This document shows positions 41,185-51,181 of a stretch of 64,000 nt of DNA, piece after piece. The stretch's first letter is position 1. The number at the start of each line of letters is the position of its first letter. Made by a program: the position numbers and the translations under genes. The notes beneath the pieces were generated by a model that saw only the letters and a program-made list of their open reading frames with translations, searched no databases and was not told the origin of the DNA. Origin of the DNA: Candidozyma auris (lineage: Eukaryota; Ascomycota; Pichiomycetes; Serinales; Metschnikowiaceae); NCBI RefSeq assembly GCF_003013715.1, contig NC_072812.1, positions 1,674,001-1,738,000 on the forward strand, read 5' to 3'.

Positions 41185-44100
41185 GAGCTTCGTAGTTTTG
41201 TTAAAATTATGGGTTCACACAAACCTTTGAGGTCAAGATGTTTAGTCAGTGGTAACACGAGGAGTATTCGACTCAACGGTAGACAGGTCCTTAACTCAAT
41301 AGAGAAGGAAAGTTGGCAGACCAGCGTTGGCAAACGGGAAACCGTCTTTTCGACGTCACGAAACGGGAAGTATTACCGAGGGTCGAGGACGGAAGATGAA
41401 AAGGATCAGAAGCAAAATATTCTGATGACTCTAAAAGGGCAGCGTTGCTTTGGATGAAGTTGTAGGGAAAGTCGAAGGAAGGATTTCACCTTTGTAAAAT
41501 ATATGACAAGGGAAGGTGGTAAATTTGACTTGGACCTGTTCACGGGCTTTAAACTGTGCACCACCGAGAGCAGAAAAAAGGTCTGCAATTAAACAATATA
41601 TATGCGAATAATTCCAATGCACTAAAGGAGAAAGTCATGCAGGCGGGCAAAAGAAAGGTAAGAGAGAAGCACCAGCCATAACGATCCACGATTGGTGCCA
41701 AATGAAGAGGCTGTTATATGGATTTAGCACGTACTGTACTATGTAGGCTCTTATTACCCCAGGGTGATGTGTGGATACCGAGCCACAAGAGGCCAAAAAG
41801 TTCAACCTGCAAAAAACATTGGCCTCAATCGGATTTAAAGGGCCGTCTCGCTTTGAAAGAGAACAAGAACTAGAGTATCGATCGCTGCACCCTTGGTTTT
41901 TAATTTTTTTATTTATTTATTTATTTATTTATTTTTTTTTAACTTTTTTTCTTAGTACTCAATTTTTTTTTTTGGTTGTACATGCCCTTTGCTAACATGC
42001 CATTGGGACAATACAAGGCCCAACTTCAAGATTTTTTCCCATGAGTGACGGCGAGAGGCTCGGCTTATGAGATACCGAAGGGAAGGCACAAACCATACGA
42101 GGCGCTTTGTGTTCGGATGCTATTGGAGCGGTCGCATTTGGGGGTGATTTCCTCGAATTTGGCCAGAGATTCCTGTCAGCAGTGTTTCGATGTAAAAAAA
42201 TCAGTGCCCGGCTAATGTTGCTGAGGCAGGCCCCGGCCGCATGAGCACACGCCAGGGCGGCTAAAAACGAACTAAACGGAGAGAAAATAAAACCACCAAA
42301 CGATACATGGCCAAAATATAACGTTCGACGTGCGGGTTGAAACGGGCGCCAAAAGTGGGCCAAAATGAAGACTTGGTGTTCAAACGCCGATAGATGTCAC
42401 TATTCAGTGATCTGCGGCACAATATGCCTCTGCGTCGGTGACTTGGTCAACGACCTTCCACACGCAACATTCAGGGAAGGGAAGATCTGTGGGACATATC
42501 TAGCATGACAAGGTCCCACGAAAGCGCAAAACATGGAGCGAATAACGGAGGTAACAGATAATGACGAGAGAGAGGAGCCCGAAAAAAAAAAATGCAATTG
42601 TATGAAATAAAGGTCAGATCAATCGATCGCATACCACACCTTGCTTCACAAAGGCTGCCGGCACTGAGGATTGTGATTGGGGCCCAGCGGCATGAGAGTA
42701 CAGAAAGTGGCATGGGCAGCACCAAAGAAACACCGAAAAAAACGGTACCAGAATCCGAGGCCATGCAGCCCGGCTGCCACGCAGGCTAGGTGATGAGAAC
42801 AGACAAAAATTCTTATAGGGCAAGGCACACAGGCAAGGCGGTACGACGCACTGAGGCCAGTGGGTTTTATTTTTTTTTGTCGTGGGTCGGTGGAAGCAGC
42901 CACTTTTGGCGCACTACAGGGCCCCCGGAATCGCACAAAACCGTCGGCTGGGGCGCCCTGAAACTATTCCAGGACATAAGGCAGCGGCAATCTACGAGAA
43001 CAAGGGAGGCCAATGCAAGTAGACAAGAAAACACAGGGTGGAGAAACAACAGGGACCCCTGCTGCGCTGAACAAGAAATCTGTGGAGCGAATGATCGGCA
43101 CCAAAAAAACCGGTTTGCGGCACTTGTGGTTGGTTCCGGTTGTGACCCAGTGGGCGGCCCTCTTCACCAGGTGGAGGGGTCAGAGGGTGGTTACATCAGG
43201 CGTCGTTTTGGTGTCACCTTAGGTTGGGCGGTGCGCACAAACGGCTCCTCGGGCGAGAGCGTTTCCAACCTTCCGCCGACTTTTTCGCTGGGCTCGAAAA
43301 CCCTCCAAGGATCTCTCGCCTCTCGCCGAACAAAGCACACCTTGGCTGTAAACAATTCCCCCCTCTCCCATAGTCGCTTAGACAATAGAGAGCACCCAGC
43401 AATTGGAAAAATGAATGGAACCCGGGAGAGGTGCTGTTTGACACAAACAGCCGATTAGTAGCCGACCGGTTCGCGAACACACCACCCTATTGTGGATGGC
43501 AGAGCGCCAAAGCGCCATGTGTCGAGGCAGACTGACAATTCCGAGTCGAAGCTGGCTCCAAGGCCATGCCAGAGAAAGCTGAAACCTACTCCACTACTAC
43601 TCCACTTACACGCACAGGGCAATTGTTTCAAGAGGCAATGGCGGCGGTTGTGCTATTTTTTTTCGGGTCACCAGCCTCGCGAGATGCACTGTCTATCTCG
43701 CGCCAGATACTGCGACCACCCCGAATAGAACGCCTTTGGCTCGGGCAAACATGAGAAAAAGCCTCTCAAGGTGGGCCCCCTCTACTCACGTCATGATGTA
43801 CCTCTTAATTTTTGGAAGCGTTTTCTCTGCCAAAAATCATCCGGCAGCACGATTGCTCTTGTCAGACAATAGCATGACCGGCGCTGGGAAAACCGCACAA
43901 GAGGGGAACCAACGCCCCCTTCATGTAGAGAGTCTTCTTACAAGGATGAGTTTCGCAGCCAGGACTCCCGATGGAGGAGGTAGCCTTGATTTCTTTTGTT
44001 TTGTGAAATTGACATTTCTTGTGCTTGGCCGGCACCAACGTTACCTCCGACCGGCTCGAGGCGCCGATCCCTCCTCGACTTTGACTAGGTGGGACCCCCA

Positions 44101-44991
44101 CTTCTGCTCGGCCCACTCCAAACCGTTTAGATCCTTCCCACAGTGAGCACTGGTTAATCCCCAGAGCGCAAGGCCCTGCACCGCGCCTAACAGAGCGGCC
44201 GCTTCACAGTAAAGATTTGAGGAGAGCTACTGCCACGGAGAAAAAAATTGAGATAGCAGAAAAAGCCTTCAATTAGCTTACGGAGAGAAGCGATGACCAA
44301 GCACCGGATTTGTTCTTGCAGCGGCGTTGATTGCAATGGGATCTCACCCTTACATGGCCTTCGTGGTGCAGAACAAAGATAACTCTACATCTATTCCAGG
44401 GGTCCTCCTACAGCAGCACCGGTTCAACTTACTACAATTACAAAAAAGGGTCCCTAGGCTTCCCTGGCGCCCAATCCACATCGTGCAAAGAGTCACAAAA
44501 TCTAATCTGCCGTGCTGCGGTGTTGCTGCAGAAGTCCTGGAGCCATGAATGGTTTCATTACGCTTCCGATTCACCGGGGCATAAACATTACGCTTATGGG
44601 TAAAAATCACCCTGTATCTGTTGCTCTTTTATTATCTGTCGTTAAATAATATTCTTCCCAAAGGCCACGTATCCTGCCTCATTGCTCATTTCATCCTGAC
44701 ACATGCTGTTTATTCTGTTTGGGGAGTACGACATCCTGCGGTGTGAGCTGGGCCAAGCTAAAGATCTATAGCCACATGAGCCATACTCCAGAACCGGGAA
44801 ATTGAGCATGATGAGAGCCTGTGAGTGCATAGTCGAGATTTTTCCCTAAAAAATCACCTTTCCCAAGTTTTGCTATGTACATTGTCCGCCGAAACCGTGG
44901 CCGGACGTATCCCAAGACGAATCGTTACAAATGCAAACATCTTTTTAATGTTTCGTCCAACATTGTTCACGTAATCGTTTCGCTTTCATGA
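41185..44991. other. 3.8-kb non-coding region upstream of the Myb gene
   Basis: This interval runs from the Myb start codon to the 3' end of DPH3 and so should belong mainly to the Myb gene's 5' side. No protein family is recognised. By eye, parts between about 42.0 and 44.3 kb are more GC-rich (about half) than other gaps, with repeated poly-A/T blocks at 42585-42594, 42868-42878, 43105-43111 and 43657-43665. There is a T-rich microsatellite at 41903-41961. The longest open frame (42793-43458, plus, 221 codons) has no recognised feature; several others start at GTG or TTG. It could be a large promoter, a long leader RNA, or both. Confidence 0.55.
41903..41961. repeat. (ATTT)n / poly-T microsatellite
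   Basis: Six to seven ATTT units at 41910-41933 lie in a T-only surround, followed by further T-runs to about 41974. Such tracts often exclude nucleosomes and vary in length between strains. Confidence 0.8.
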
Positions 44992-45204
44992 TTATTCAAA
45001 ATCCACCAAGTCCTCCTCTTCGAAGATGACCCGTACCATTAACGAACAGCTGGGACAAACTGCTATGTCTTCGCCATCCTTGAGATCGTCTAACAGAATG
45101 GCGAACTTGTCGCCACAAGGGCAGGGGTACTGAAAAAGGCCTGTATTGGGATCGTACACGAAGTCCTCTATCTCTATTTCATCGTACACTGTAACTGTCT
45201 CCAT
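44992..45204 (-). CDS. DPH3: Diphthamide biosynthesis protein Dph3 (Kti11)
   Basis: This 70-residue CSL-type zinc-binding protein has four cysteines, C28 and C30 (CPCG) and C50 and C53 (CPSC). Its start [14 protein letters not shown] matches the family (82 residues in Saccharomyces). Dph3 passes electrons to Dph1-Dph2 in diphthamide synthesis on eEF2 and also acts with Elongator in tRNA wobble-uridine modification. The ATG at 45202-45204 is chosen because it gives the family's normal N-terminus. The frame stays open upstream to an ATG at 45318, which would add 38 unrelated residues. Confidence 0.93.
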   Translation of the reverse strand: METVTVYDEIEIEDFVYDPNTGLFQYPCPCGDKFAILLDDLKDGEDIAVCPSCSLMVRVIFEEEDLVDFE

Positions 45205-46348
45205 GAGATTCTGTGGGTGACTCCAAGACCCTTCGATGAGCACTGATGAGCTTTTCTCGAAATCCGCTCGGGAATATGCAGGAATCCCATTTGCAGCCAT
45301 TTTGAGGGTCACCATCACATGGGTGCCTTAGCTACCCCACCAAAACGTTTTAAATGCTTGTTGGTTTCTAGAAGTAAGGGCGACATTGGTGACCATTGTT
45401 TTTATGAAAGAGATCGGCAAGTCGGTTTTAAGCCTCTGCGGCCTATAGAAAAGTTGTTCCTGCGGTAGGCGAGCAGATATACTGTGCTCAAGTGTGGAAA
45501 TTCTGATAGAATAATCAATTTCAGTTTAATAAATCTTTTAGCATTTATTTCTCACGTGGAACTAGTGGATTTACTGAGTGATCACATATTAGGGGCTGGT
45601 GCTAGCCTCATTGTGACGCAAGAAGCTCATATGGGAAATAATGCTTCATTACCGGACATACTAAAAAACAAGGAATCGATTGTTGGACTCACCAGACGCA
45701 ACCTTGACTGAATTGCATGATGATGCATTAATTGTGAAATGTACGGTATTGCTCATCGCTCGCTATTTGCTCTTTCCCCTCAATGCACACAATTAGCCAC
45801 AAACTCTAGGTTTCAAACCACCCAACTTTGCCACCGTAGCTCTAGATTGACATGGGTTCTTGCTTGTAGTCCTCGTAATTCTGATAAGGAAGATATCAGC
45901 TCAACTTAGTTTCCAGAAAAACGGGCCTCATTGATAATCCTTTCTCGCTAAAACAACACGAGCTGCTCAATGGCTCATTTTACTTCAAGATGTTCTAACC
46001 TACAAGATATCACAACCACTGCGTTTATGACAAAGGGTAAATAAAACGGGCTAAGGCGCCTCATATCTTGTTATCCCCTGGGAGCGCCTATGCAAACTAT
46101 TCATCACCAGTCTTACAATCGCTGTGATGAAAATCAGTATCAGCAGCTGATTCACATTCGTTTCCTACATGAAGAACAGCTATATGTGATCACAACAGCA
46201 CTTATAGTCAAGCTCATTTCCAAGGGCATCTAACATAGCAATAAGCTATGAAGTGTCGGGCAAATTTACAGTGACTTCAGCTCAAAAGGGCTTTGTCCTT
46301 CTTTTATGTGGTACGTTGTAGTGAGTTACAGTTGGCTGGTACTGCTTG

Positions 46349-46365
46349 AGGGTTGCAGCCCTAAC
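46349..46365 (+). promoter_or_regulatory. Tbf1-type inverted repeat upstream of RPS8
   Basis: AGGGTTGCAGCCCTAAC contains two oppositely facing AGGGTT/AGGGC half-sites (telomere-like repeats) around a GC-rich centre. In Candida albicans, Tbf1 rather than Rap1 drives ribosomal-protein promoters through such palindromes. The match is to pattern and place; binding is inferred. Confidence 0.6.
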
Positions 46366-46376
46366 TTGTAGTTCCT

Positions 46377-46384
46377 TCACGTGA
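46377..46384 (+). promoter_or_regulatory. Cbf1 site (TCACGTGA) upstream of RPS8
   Basis: A perfect eight-base palindrome with the CACGTG core lies 12 bp past the Tbf1-type motif. Tbf1 and Cbf1 work side by side on Candida ribosomal-protein genes, so the pair supports an RPS8 promoter about 430 bp before the ATG and 230 bp before the intron donor. Confidence 0.6.
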
Positions 46385-46614
46385 GCAAGCTCTACACTGC
46401 AAGTAGGGATGAGCGCGCATAAGGATAGAGCGGTAGACTCCATAGTTAAAAGGGCGCACCGCTGCCGGAGATGAAGCACCTGACTTTGATCCCGTGATAC
46501 ACCTTTACCTCCACTCACTATGGTGCTGGACTGCACCACTGGCTCCCAGCGAAAATTTTTTTTATAGGTGCAACTTGAATATCTTCTTTCTTCCTACTAG
46601 ACAGTAACCAAGAA

Positions 46615-46806
46615 GTATGTAATTTACGAAAATTCAGTTGTCAATGAACCAGAAAAAGTCCACGAAATATTGTTCTTAATAGGATTAGATCCCAAATTCA
46701 ACTGAACATCAATTTTTCCAATACGTTATCCAGGCTTATATCAAATCCACATAAACGTCTTTTCGGTTCTGATCATACAAACTCAACAGGATACTAACAA
46801 ATTTAG
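46615..46806 (+). other. Predicted 5'UTR intron of RPS8
   Basis: A GTATGT donor is at 46615-46620 and a perfect TACTAAC branch site at 46792-46798. A TTTAG acceptor ends at 46806, so the intron is 192 nt. The branch site lies only 8 nt before the acceptor, as is common in this clade. Six bases (TTCACC) remain before the ATG at 46813, so the intron is wholly in the leader. No box C/D or H/ACA snoRNA is evident inside. Confidence 0.82.
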
Positions 46807-46812
46807 TTCACC

Positions 46813-47406
46813 ATGGGTATTTCTAGAGACTCTCGTCACAAGCGTGCTGCTACTGGTGCCAAAAGAGCTCAGTTCAGAAAGAAGAGAAAGTTTGAGTTAG
46901 GTAGACAGCCAGCCAACACCAAGATTGGTGCTAAGAGAATCCACACCGTCAGAACCAGAGGTGGTAACCAGAAGTTCAGAGCTTTGAGAATTGAGACCGG
47001 TAACTTCTCGTGGGCCTCTGAGGGTGTTGCCAGAAAGACCAGAATCACCTCTGTCGTCTACCACCCATCCAACAACGAGTTGGTCAGAACCAACACCTTG
47101 ACCAAGTCTGCTATCGTCCAGATTGATGCTACCCCATTCAGACAGTGGTACGAAACCCACTACGGTAAGACCTTGGGTAAGAAACAAGCTGAGGAGGAAG
47201 TTAAGAGATCCCACAAGGTCGAGAGAAAATTGGCTTCCAGAGCTGCTTCTGCCAAGATTGAGGCCGCTGTCGACCACCAGTTCACCGCTGGTAAGTTGTA
47301 CGCTTGCATCTCCTCGAGACCAGGCCAGTCTGGTAGATGTGATGGTTACATCTTGGAGGGTGAGGAGTTGGCCTTCTACTTGAGAAGATTGACCGCCAAG
47401 AAATAA
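46813..47406 (+). CDS. RPS8: 40S ribosomal protein S8 (eS8)
   Basis: This 197-residue ribosomal protein matches eukaryotic eS8 end to end: [39 protein letters not shown] at the start, [43 protein letters not shown] and a C-terminus with [20 protein letters not shown]. The length equals the Saccharomyces protein (200). Codon use is extremely biased (AGA for Arg, TTG for Leu, GGT for Gly; no CTG), as expected of a highly expressed gene. The antisense frame at 46897-47436 is open only because of this bias. The gene is expressed from a Tbf1/Cbf1-type promoter and has a leader intron. Confidence 0.97.
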   Translation: MGISRDSRHKRAATGAKRAQFRKKRKFELGRQPANTKIGAKRIHTVRTRGGNQKFRALRIETGNFSWASEGVARKTRITSVVYHPSNNELVRTNTLTKSAIVQIDATPFRQWYETHYGKTLGKKQAEEEVKRSHKVERKLASRAASAKIEAAVDHQFTAGKLYACISSRPGQSGRCDGYILEGEELAFYLRRLTAKK

Positions 47407-47903
47407 ACTTGCACCTTTCTTCCATAGTATTCTCAAATAATATATCTCGTGTACACTAGTGTAATCGTAGACAAGAAAGCCAAAGCGAAGAGGAGAAAGA
47501 ATACGTCTAACAAGGAAGCGCCAGTCCTAAAAACTTCCCAGTAACACTCAACTAGACTAGTGATGGAGCACAAGATCTACATAAAGAAGAGTTTAAAGCA
47601 AGATACGCATAGCAAAACTGAAAGTACTAAAAGGTTAGTTTGAATGAACATGAATTCTGACATCAGTTTATTAGGCAATATTGGGTTATCTGCATCAGGG
47701 CCGAAACCCTATTCAGATCAGGTCTGTGTAAATTTTTTTCATCCTTGTGTCACTCGATATAACATACGATTAGTAAATTAGTTGAAGAGAAGAGAAGATG
47801 CTGGTCTTGAAAATGCTACACTTTTTTTTTTCATGAGATGAATTTATGCACAAGTGCGGGTAACTGCAATCGCACATATATTTTTCCAGCCTGAGACCTA
47901 ACT
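47407..47903. other. Convergent RPS8 / LAP3 3' intergenic region
   Basis: This is the 497 bp between the two stop codons. It is AT-rich with several T-runs (for example 47821-47831). No gene is seen. Confidence 0.5.
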
Positions 47904-49268
47904 TCATGGCATAGACGCAAGAGCACCCATTGGGTCCCAAGGTGGCAAAACCACAGGATTGGCTTGCTCTGAAATGATCTTTCGGTGGCTGTCCAGCAAT
48001 TCAGATTTGTCGACCACAATCTGGTAGACATACTCCTTGAAATACTTATGGTCCATACAGTAGTAGCCATCCTGTCCCGAGTCCTTGCCCCAAGAGTTCT
48101 CAACCTTCCATCTGACAGGGTTGCCTTGCTCATCCAAGTGCACAGCTGTCAATACCATGGCGTGAGTCATGAGTGACTGCTTATACTCAATTCTGCTGGC
48201 CTTGTCTTGAGACGCATGGAAATCAATGAGCTTGTAGTTGTAAAGCTCTTCGTCCATAATACCTCTCTTCTTGTCCATGTAGATTGGAGTGTGGGTGCCA
48301 AAAAATATAGCTTGGTTGTTCTTGATGCGTTCGATGGCATACTTGGCCAATTGATCGATGTCAATATTCAAGTACGAGACCTCCTTACCACCCACAACAT
48401 TACCTAACTTGTCAATCTTAATGACAGTGTCGTAAGGATTCCTAGGGTCGTTCAAAAGAGACACGTAGTTCTTCAAGTCTATACCCATGTCCTTGTAGAA
48501 CAGTAACGGGGTGAAGGTCAACTTCTTCACGTTGTCGTCCTTGTCTTTGTAATCCCACGTCAACTCTGTGTCAGGAAGAGGAGGCTGGCCCAAAAACATA
48601 ACCATGAGTCTGTAGACTTCCCTTTGCTGATCTTCCTTAAGTTTGGAGATCTTTTCAGGATTCTCCTTCTTGGCAACGCGCAATGCCTGAGCAAACTCTC
48701 TCAATTTCGTCTTGAGCAAGAAATTCAAGGTTCTTGAGGCAGTAGCTGAGTAAGCGTCAGGGTACAACTCGTGAGGGATCATACCATACTTCTCTGCCAC
48801 ATTGATGAACATGTCGAACTGGCCGCCGTCACATGTGGGGTCATCCAACAAGTGCTGAATGAGACGAGAGTTGATGTCCAGGTCCTCGGTGGAGTCAATG
48901 GACTCGAGGAACTTCTCCAAGAAGAAGTTACATTTCTCGAGTTTATCGTAGAAGAACCAGTACAGTTGGGAGAACTGGAACTCCTTGACATTGTGCTTCT
49001 CCATGAATGGAAGTCTCAAGACATTGCCACTGGCGAAGAGCCAGCAGCGACCACTTGATTTTTGATTTGTCACAGGGGCACCTTGTACCTTCACGCTAGT
49101 ATTGAACACCTTGTTCGAGTTGCGAATGAACACCTCCCTGTTGATAAGTGCCTCTTCGGCGTTGTATGTTCTCAACACCGAGGCACCCAATTGGGTGTTT
49201 AAATCCTTGTTCAAGGCATCGTTCCAGGAAGCCAATGTGGATACATCGAATTTAGTGAAGTCAGACAT
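47904..49268 (-). CDS. LAP3: Bleomycin hydrolase-type cysteine aminopeptidase
   Basis: This 454-residue papain-fold peptidase (C1B family) forms hexamers and trims peptides and homocysteine thiolactone. The triad is C75 in NQKSSGRCWLFA, H369 in MTHAMVLTAV and N391 in VENSWG. The length equals the Saccharomyces enzyme (Lap3/Blh1/Gal6). The C-terminal tail sits in the active site in the family and is self-trimmed after ALA. Here the ending is DPMGALASMP, three residues after ALA, instead of a single Lys as in Saccharomyces. The Saccharomyces protein is also a Cvt-pathway cargo. Expression from the 49269-50882 region is expected. Confidence 0.95.
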   Translation of the reverse strand: MSDFTKFDVSTLASWNDALNKDLNTQLGASVLRTYNAEEALINREVFIRNSNKVFNTSVKVQGAPVTNQKSSGRCWLFASGNVLRLPFMEKHNVKEFQFSQLYWFFYDKLEKCNFFLEKFLESIDSTEDLDINSRLIQHLLDDPTCDGGQFDMFINVAEKYGMIPHELYPDAYSATASRTLNFLLKTKLREFAQALRVAKKENPEKISKLKEDQQREVYRLMVMFLGQPPLPDTELTWDYKDKDDNVKKLTFTPLLFYKDMGIDLKNYVSLLNDPRNPYDTVIKIDKLGNVVGGKEVSYLNIDIDQLAKYAIERIKNNQAIFFGTHTPIYMDKKRGIMDEELYNYKLIDFHASQDKASRIEYKQSLMTHAMVLTAVHLDEQGNPVRWKVENSWGKDSGQDGYYCMDHKYFKEYVYQIVVDKSELLDSHRKIISEQANPVVLPPWDPMGALASMP

Positions 49269-50882
49269 TTTGTATAATCCTTTAAAAATTTCTGGAAGTC
49301 AGTGTGTCCTTTTATGTTTGTGCTTCGGGTGCCGCGAGGGTGGAAGGCTCCGGTTAGTGTGCGTGCGGCTGCACACCACCTGCCAGTTCCGTCAGACCCA
49401 CCACTGAAACGTTGACAACAGCACGAGACTAGTAGGAGGAATCGACGAACATGGGGCCAAAGGAAGAACCTATCCTTACGCTATATATTTTAATTCACTG
49501 CAAAATAAAAAGAAAAATATATTCTTTTTTGGTAAAAAGAACGAATTTTTCACGGATCAGTTTGCGTCTTTTTAACATCAACCCTTGAGGTTTTGCAGGC
49601 AATTGCGAACAATTGATGGACAACGCTTGAATCGTACAAAAAGTTCATAGGAATTTAGCAAATAAGATTTGACTTCAGTAATGCTGAAAGCCGATGAACA
49701 AACTCAATTATATCGTTGAAGTTAATCACACTTTCGGTAGGCGTATTGAGGGGACCTTGTCTTTTGCCGCCATAAAATGCTGTAGGACCTACTACTTTGT
49801 GAATTCTCTTCGACACATAAAATTATTAAAACAAAGCTATTACACCAGAGAGACCAACTTTCTGCAAGCTCCAAGCAATTGTAGCACTCCCACCACAAGA
49901 TTGTGTGAGTCTTCGTTACCAATCATTAATAGATCTCATTGAAACCAAGTTTCCATTCTAGATTAGTGAAAAAAAATTGAAGGAAGCAACAAAACATAGA
50001 CCCCCTGGCACTCTATTGGGGACTTTATTTAGTTGAAATATTCACAATACCTCATGGTCTCATCCCCCTTACTTGGTCAATGGCTCCACAATCTTCGTTC
50101 TGAAGTATCCATGCCTTCAATGAAATTCAACGCATTTTTGTCAAACTTCAAGGTCCTCTTTTATAACCCCTTCATCGATGTTTCTGATAAAATAAGGAGA
50201 AATTCAAAGATTGGATGACAAGTAAATTATAGAAAAGGTTCAACAACCAGCACAGCTTGAAATTCGTCTTTCATTTCAAGACAACATATTCCGCTTAAAG
50301 TGAATATAACTATATCGCTATAGAAAACAAACCTTCAATCAGCTTCACTTGTTTGAGACACATACCATACAAAAGTGTGAGAGTCTCTAATTACTACAAG
50401 CCAAATGGACTGAAATGGCTGATCGCCATTTTAAGTTGGCGCTTCAAAAGAAAACCATTTTTCTCCACACTTGGAGGTTGAAGATAGGTGAACACTACAA
50501 TTACATATCACTTTATTTTTCTCTTGTTTTCGACGAATACGTTGAGGGTGGCTTAAGTCAAGATGTCTGTCGCCGACTCTGTTGCTGATAGCGAAGGGCT
50601 TTCTCTTTTTTTCTCCGTGAAGTCAATGTATTAAACGGATTAAACGGAAATTAGTGATTCAATGTTGCCGTTTCCTTTCAAAATTTTGAAACTTTTTCAC
50701 TTCCCGAAATAAAACCCCCATATATCGGTAAAATGTGAGCGGCTGAGACCAAGAAAACTCATATGAGTTAAAAAAGAGTGTGGCTACATGTCAGAAGAGT
50801 TTCAAAGATGAATTCTGTAAAATAAAGTTTCAAGCACATTTGCGTTACTTATATTTTTGGCATCTCTTTTTATGTACAGATT
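49269..50882. other. LAP3 upstream AT-rich region
   Basis: No gene is supported. The frames at 49694-49942 (ATG) and 50033-50218 (TTG) are short and unrecognised. GC-rich stretches (49330-49400) just upstream of LAP3 give way to strongly AT-rich DNA toward the tRNA genes. I see no long terminal repeat next to the tRNAs. Confidence 0.45.
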
Positions 50883-50956
50883 GGTCCCTTGGCCCAGTTG
50901 GTTAAGGCGTGGTGCTAATAACGCCAAGATCAGCAGTTCGATCCTGCTAGGGACCA
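50883..50956 (+). tRNA. tRNA-Ile (anticodon AAT)
   Basis: This is a 74-nt cloverleaf with a 7-bp acceptor stem (GGTCCCT with AGGGACC), a D loop, and an anticodon loop CTAATAA. The T-arm is GCAGTTCGATCCTGC, and the discriminator is A at 50956. No intron is present. Confidence 0.95.
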
Positions 50957-50965
50957 TTCCAACAT

Positions 50966-51038
50966 GGGCGTGTGGCGTAGTTGGTAGCGCGTTCGCTTAG
51001 CATGCGAAAGGTCTCCGGTTCGAATCCGGACTCGTCCA
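50966..51038 (+). tRNA. tRNA-Ala (anticodon AGC)
   Basis: This 73-nt gene, 9 bp after tRNA-Ile, is nearly identical to the yeast tRNA-Ala(AGC). It has acceptor GGGCGTG, anticodon loop TTAGCAT, T-arm TCCGGTTCGAATCCGGA and discriminator A at 51038. No intron is present. The T-T mismatch in the acceptor stem is also found in the Saccharomyces gene. Confidence 0.95.
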
Positions 51039-51181
51039 GAATTTTTTGGCACTTCACACTGAACGGATAGACTATCATGTGAGCTCAAAGTGTACCTGAG
51101 ATGCACACTACAGTTTAGTGGAATAGACGTACGCATCGTTCTAAAGACCTATAATGAATATATGTTGACGAATTGAAAAGA

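Larger units (their letters stand above)
45205..46614. other. DPH3 / RPS8 divergent intergenic region
   Basis: This 1.4 kb contains no recognised gene. The 75-codon frame at 45484-45711 starts at GTG and is not supported. It holds an E-box CACGTG near 45554 and the RPS8 promoter module at 46349-46384, and it ends at the donor of the RPS8 leader intron. A GAAAATTTTTT stretch at about 46551-46563 is close to the RRPE element. Confidence 0.45.

Noticed and set aside
41185..44991. Centromere
   Set aside because: Related yeasts have AT-rich, gene-free centromeres, whereas much of this interval is GC-rich.
46897..47436. 179-codon minus-strand frame across RPS8
   Set aside because: It is open only because of extreme codon bias in RPS8.
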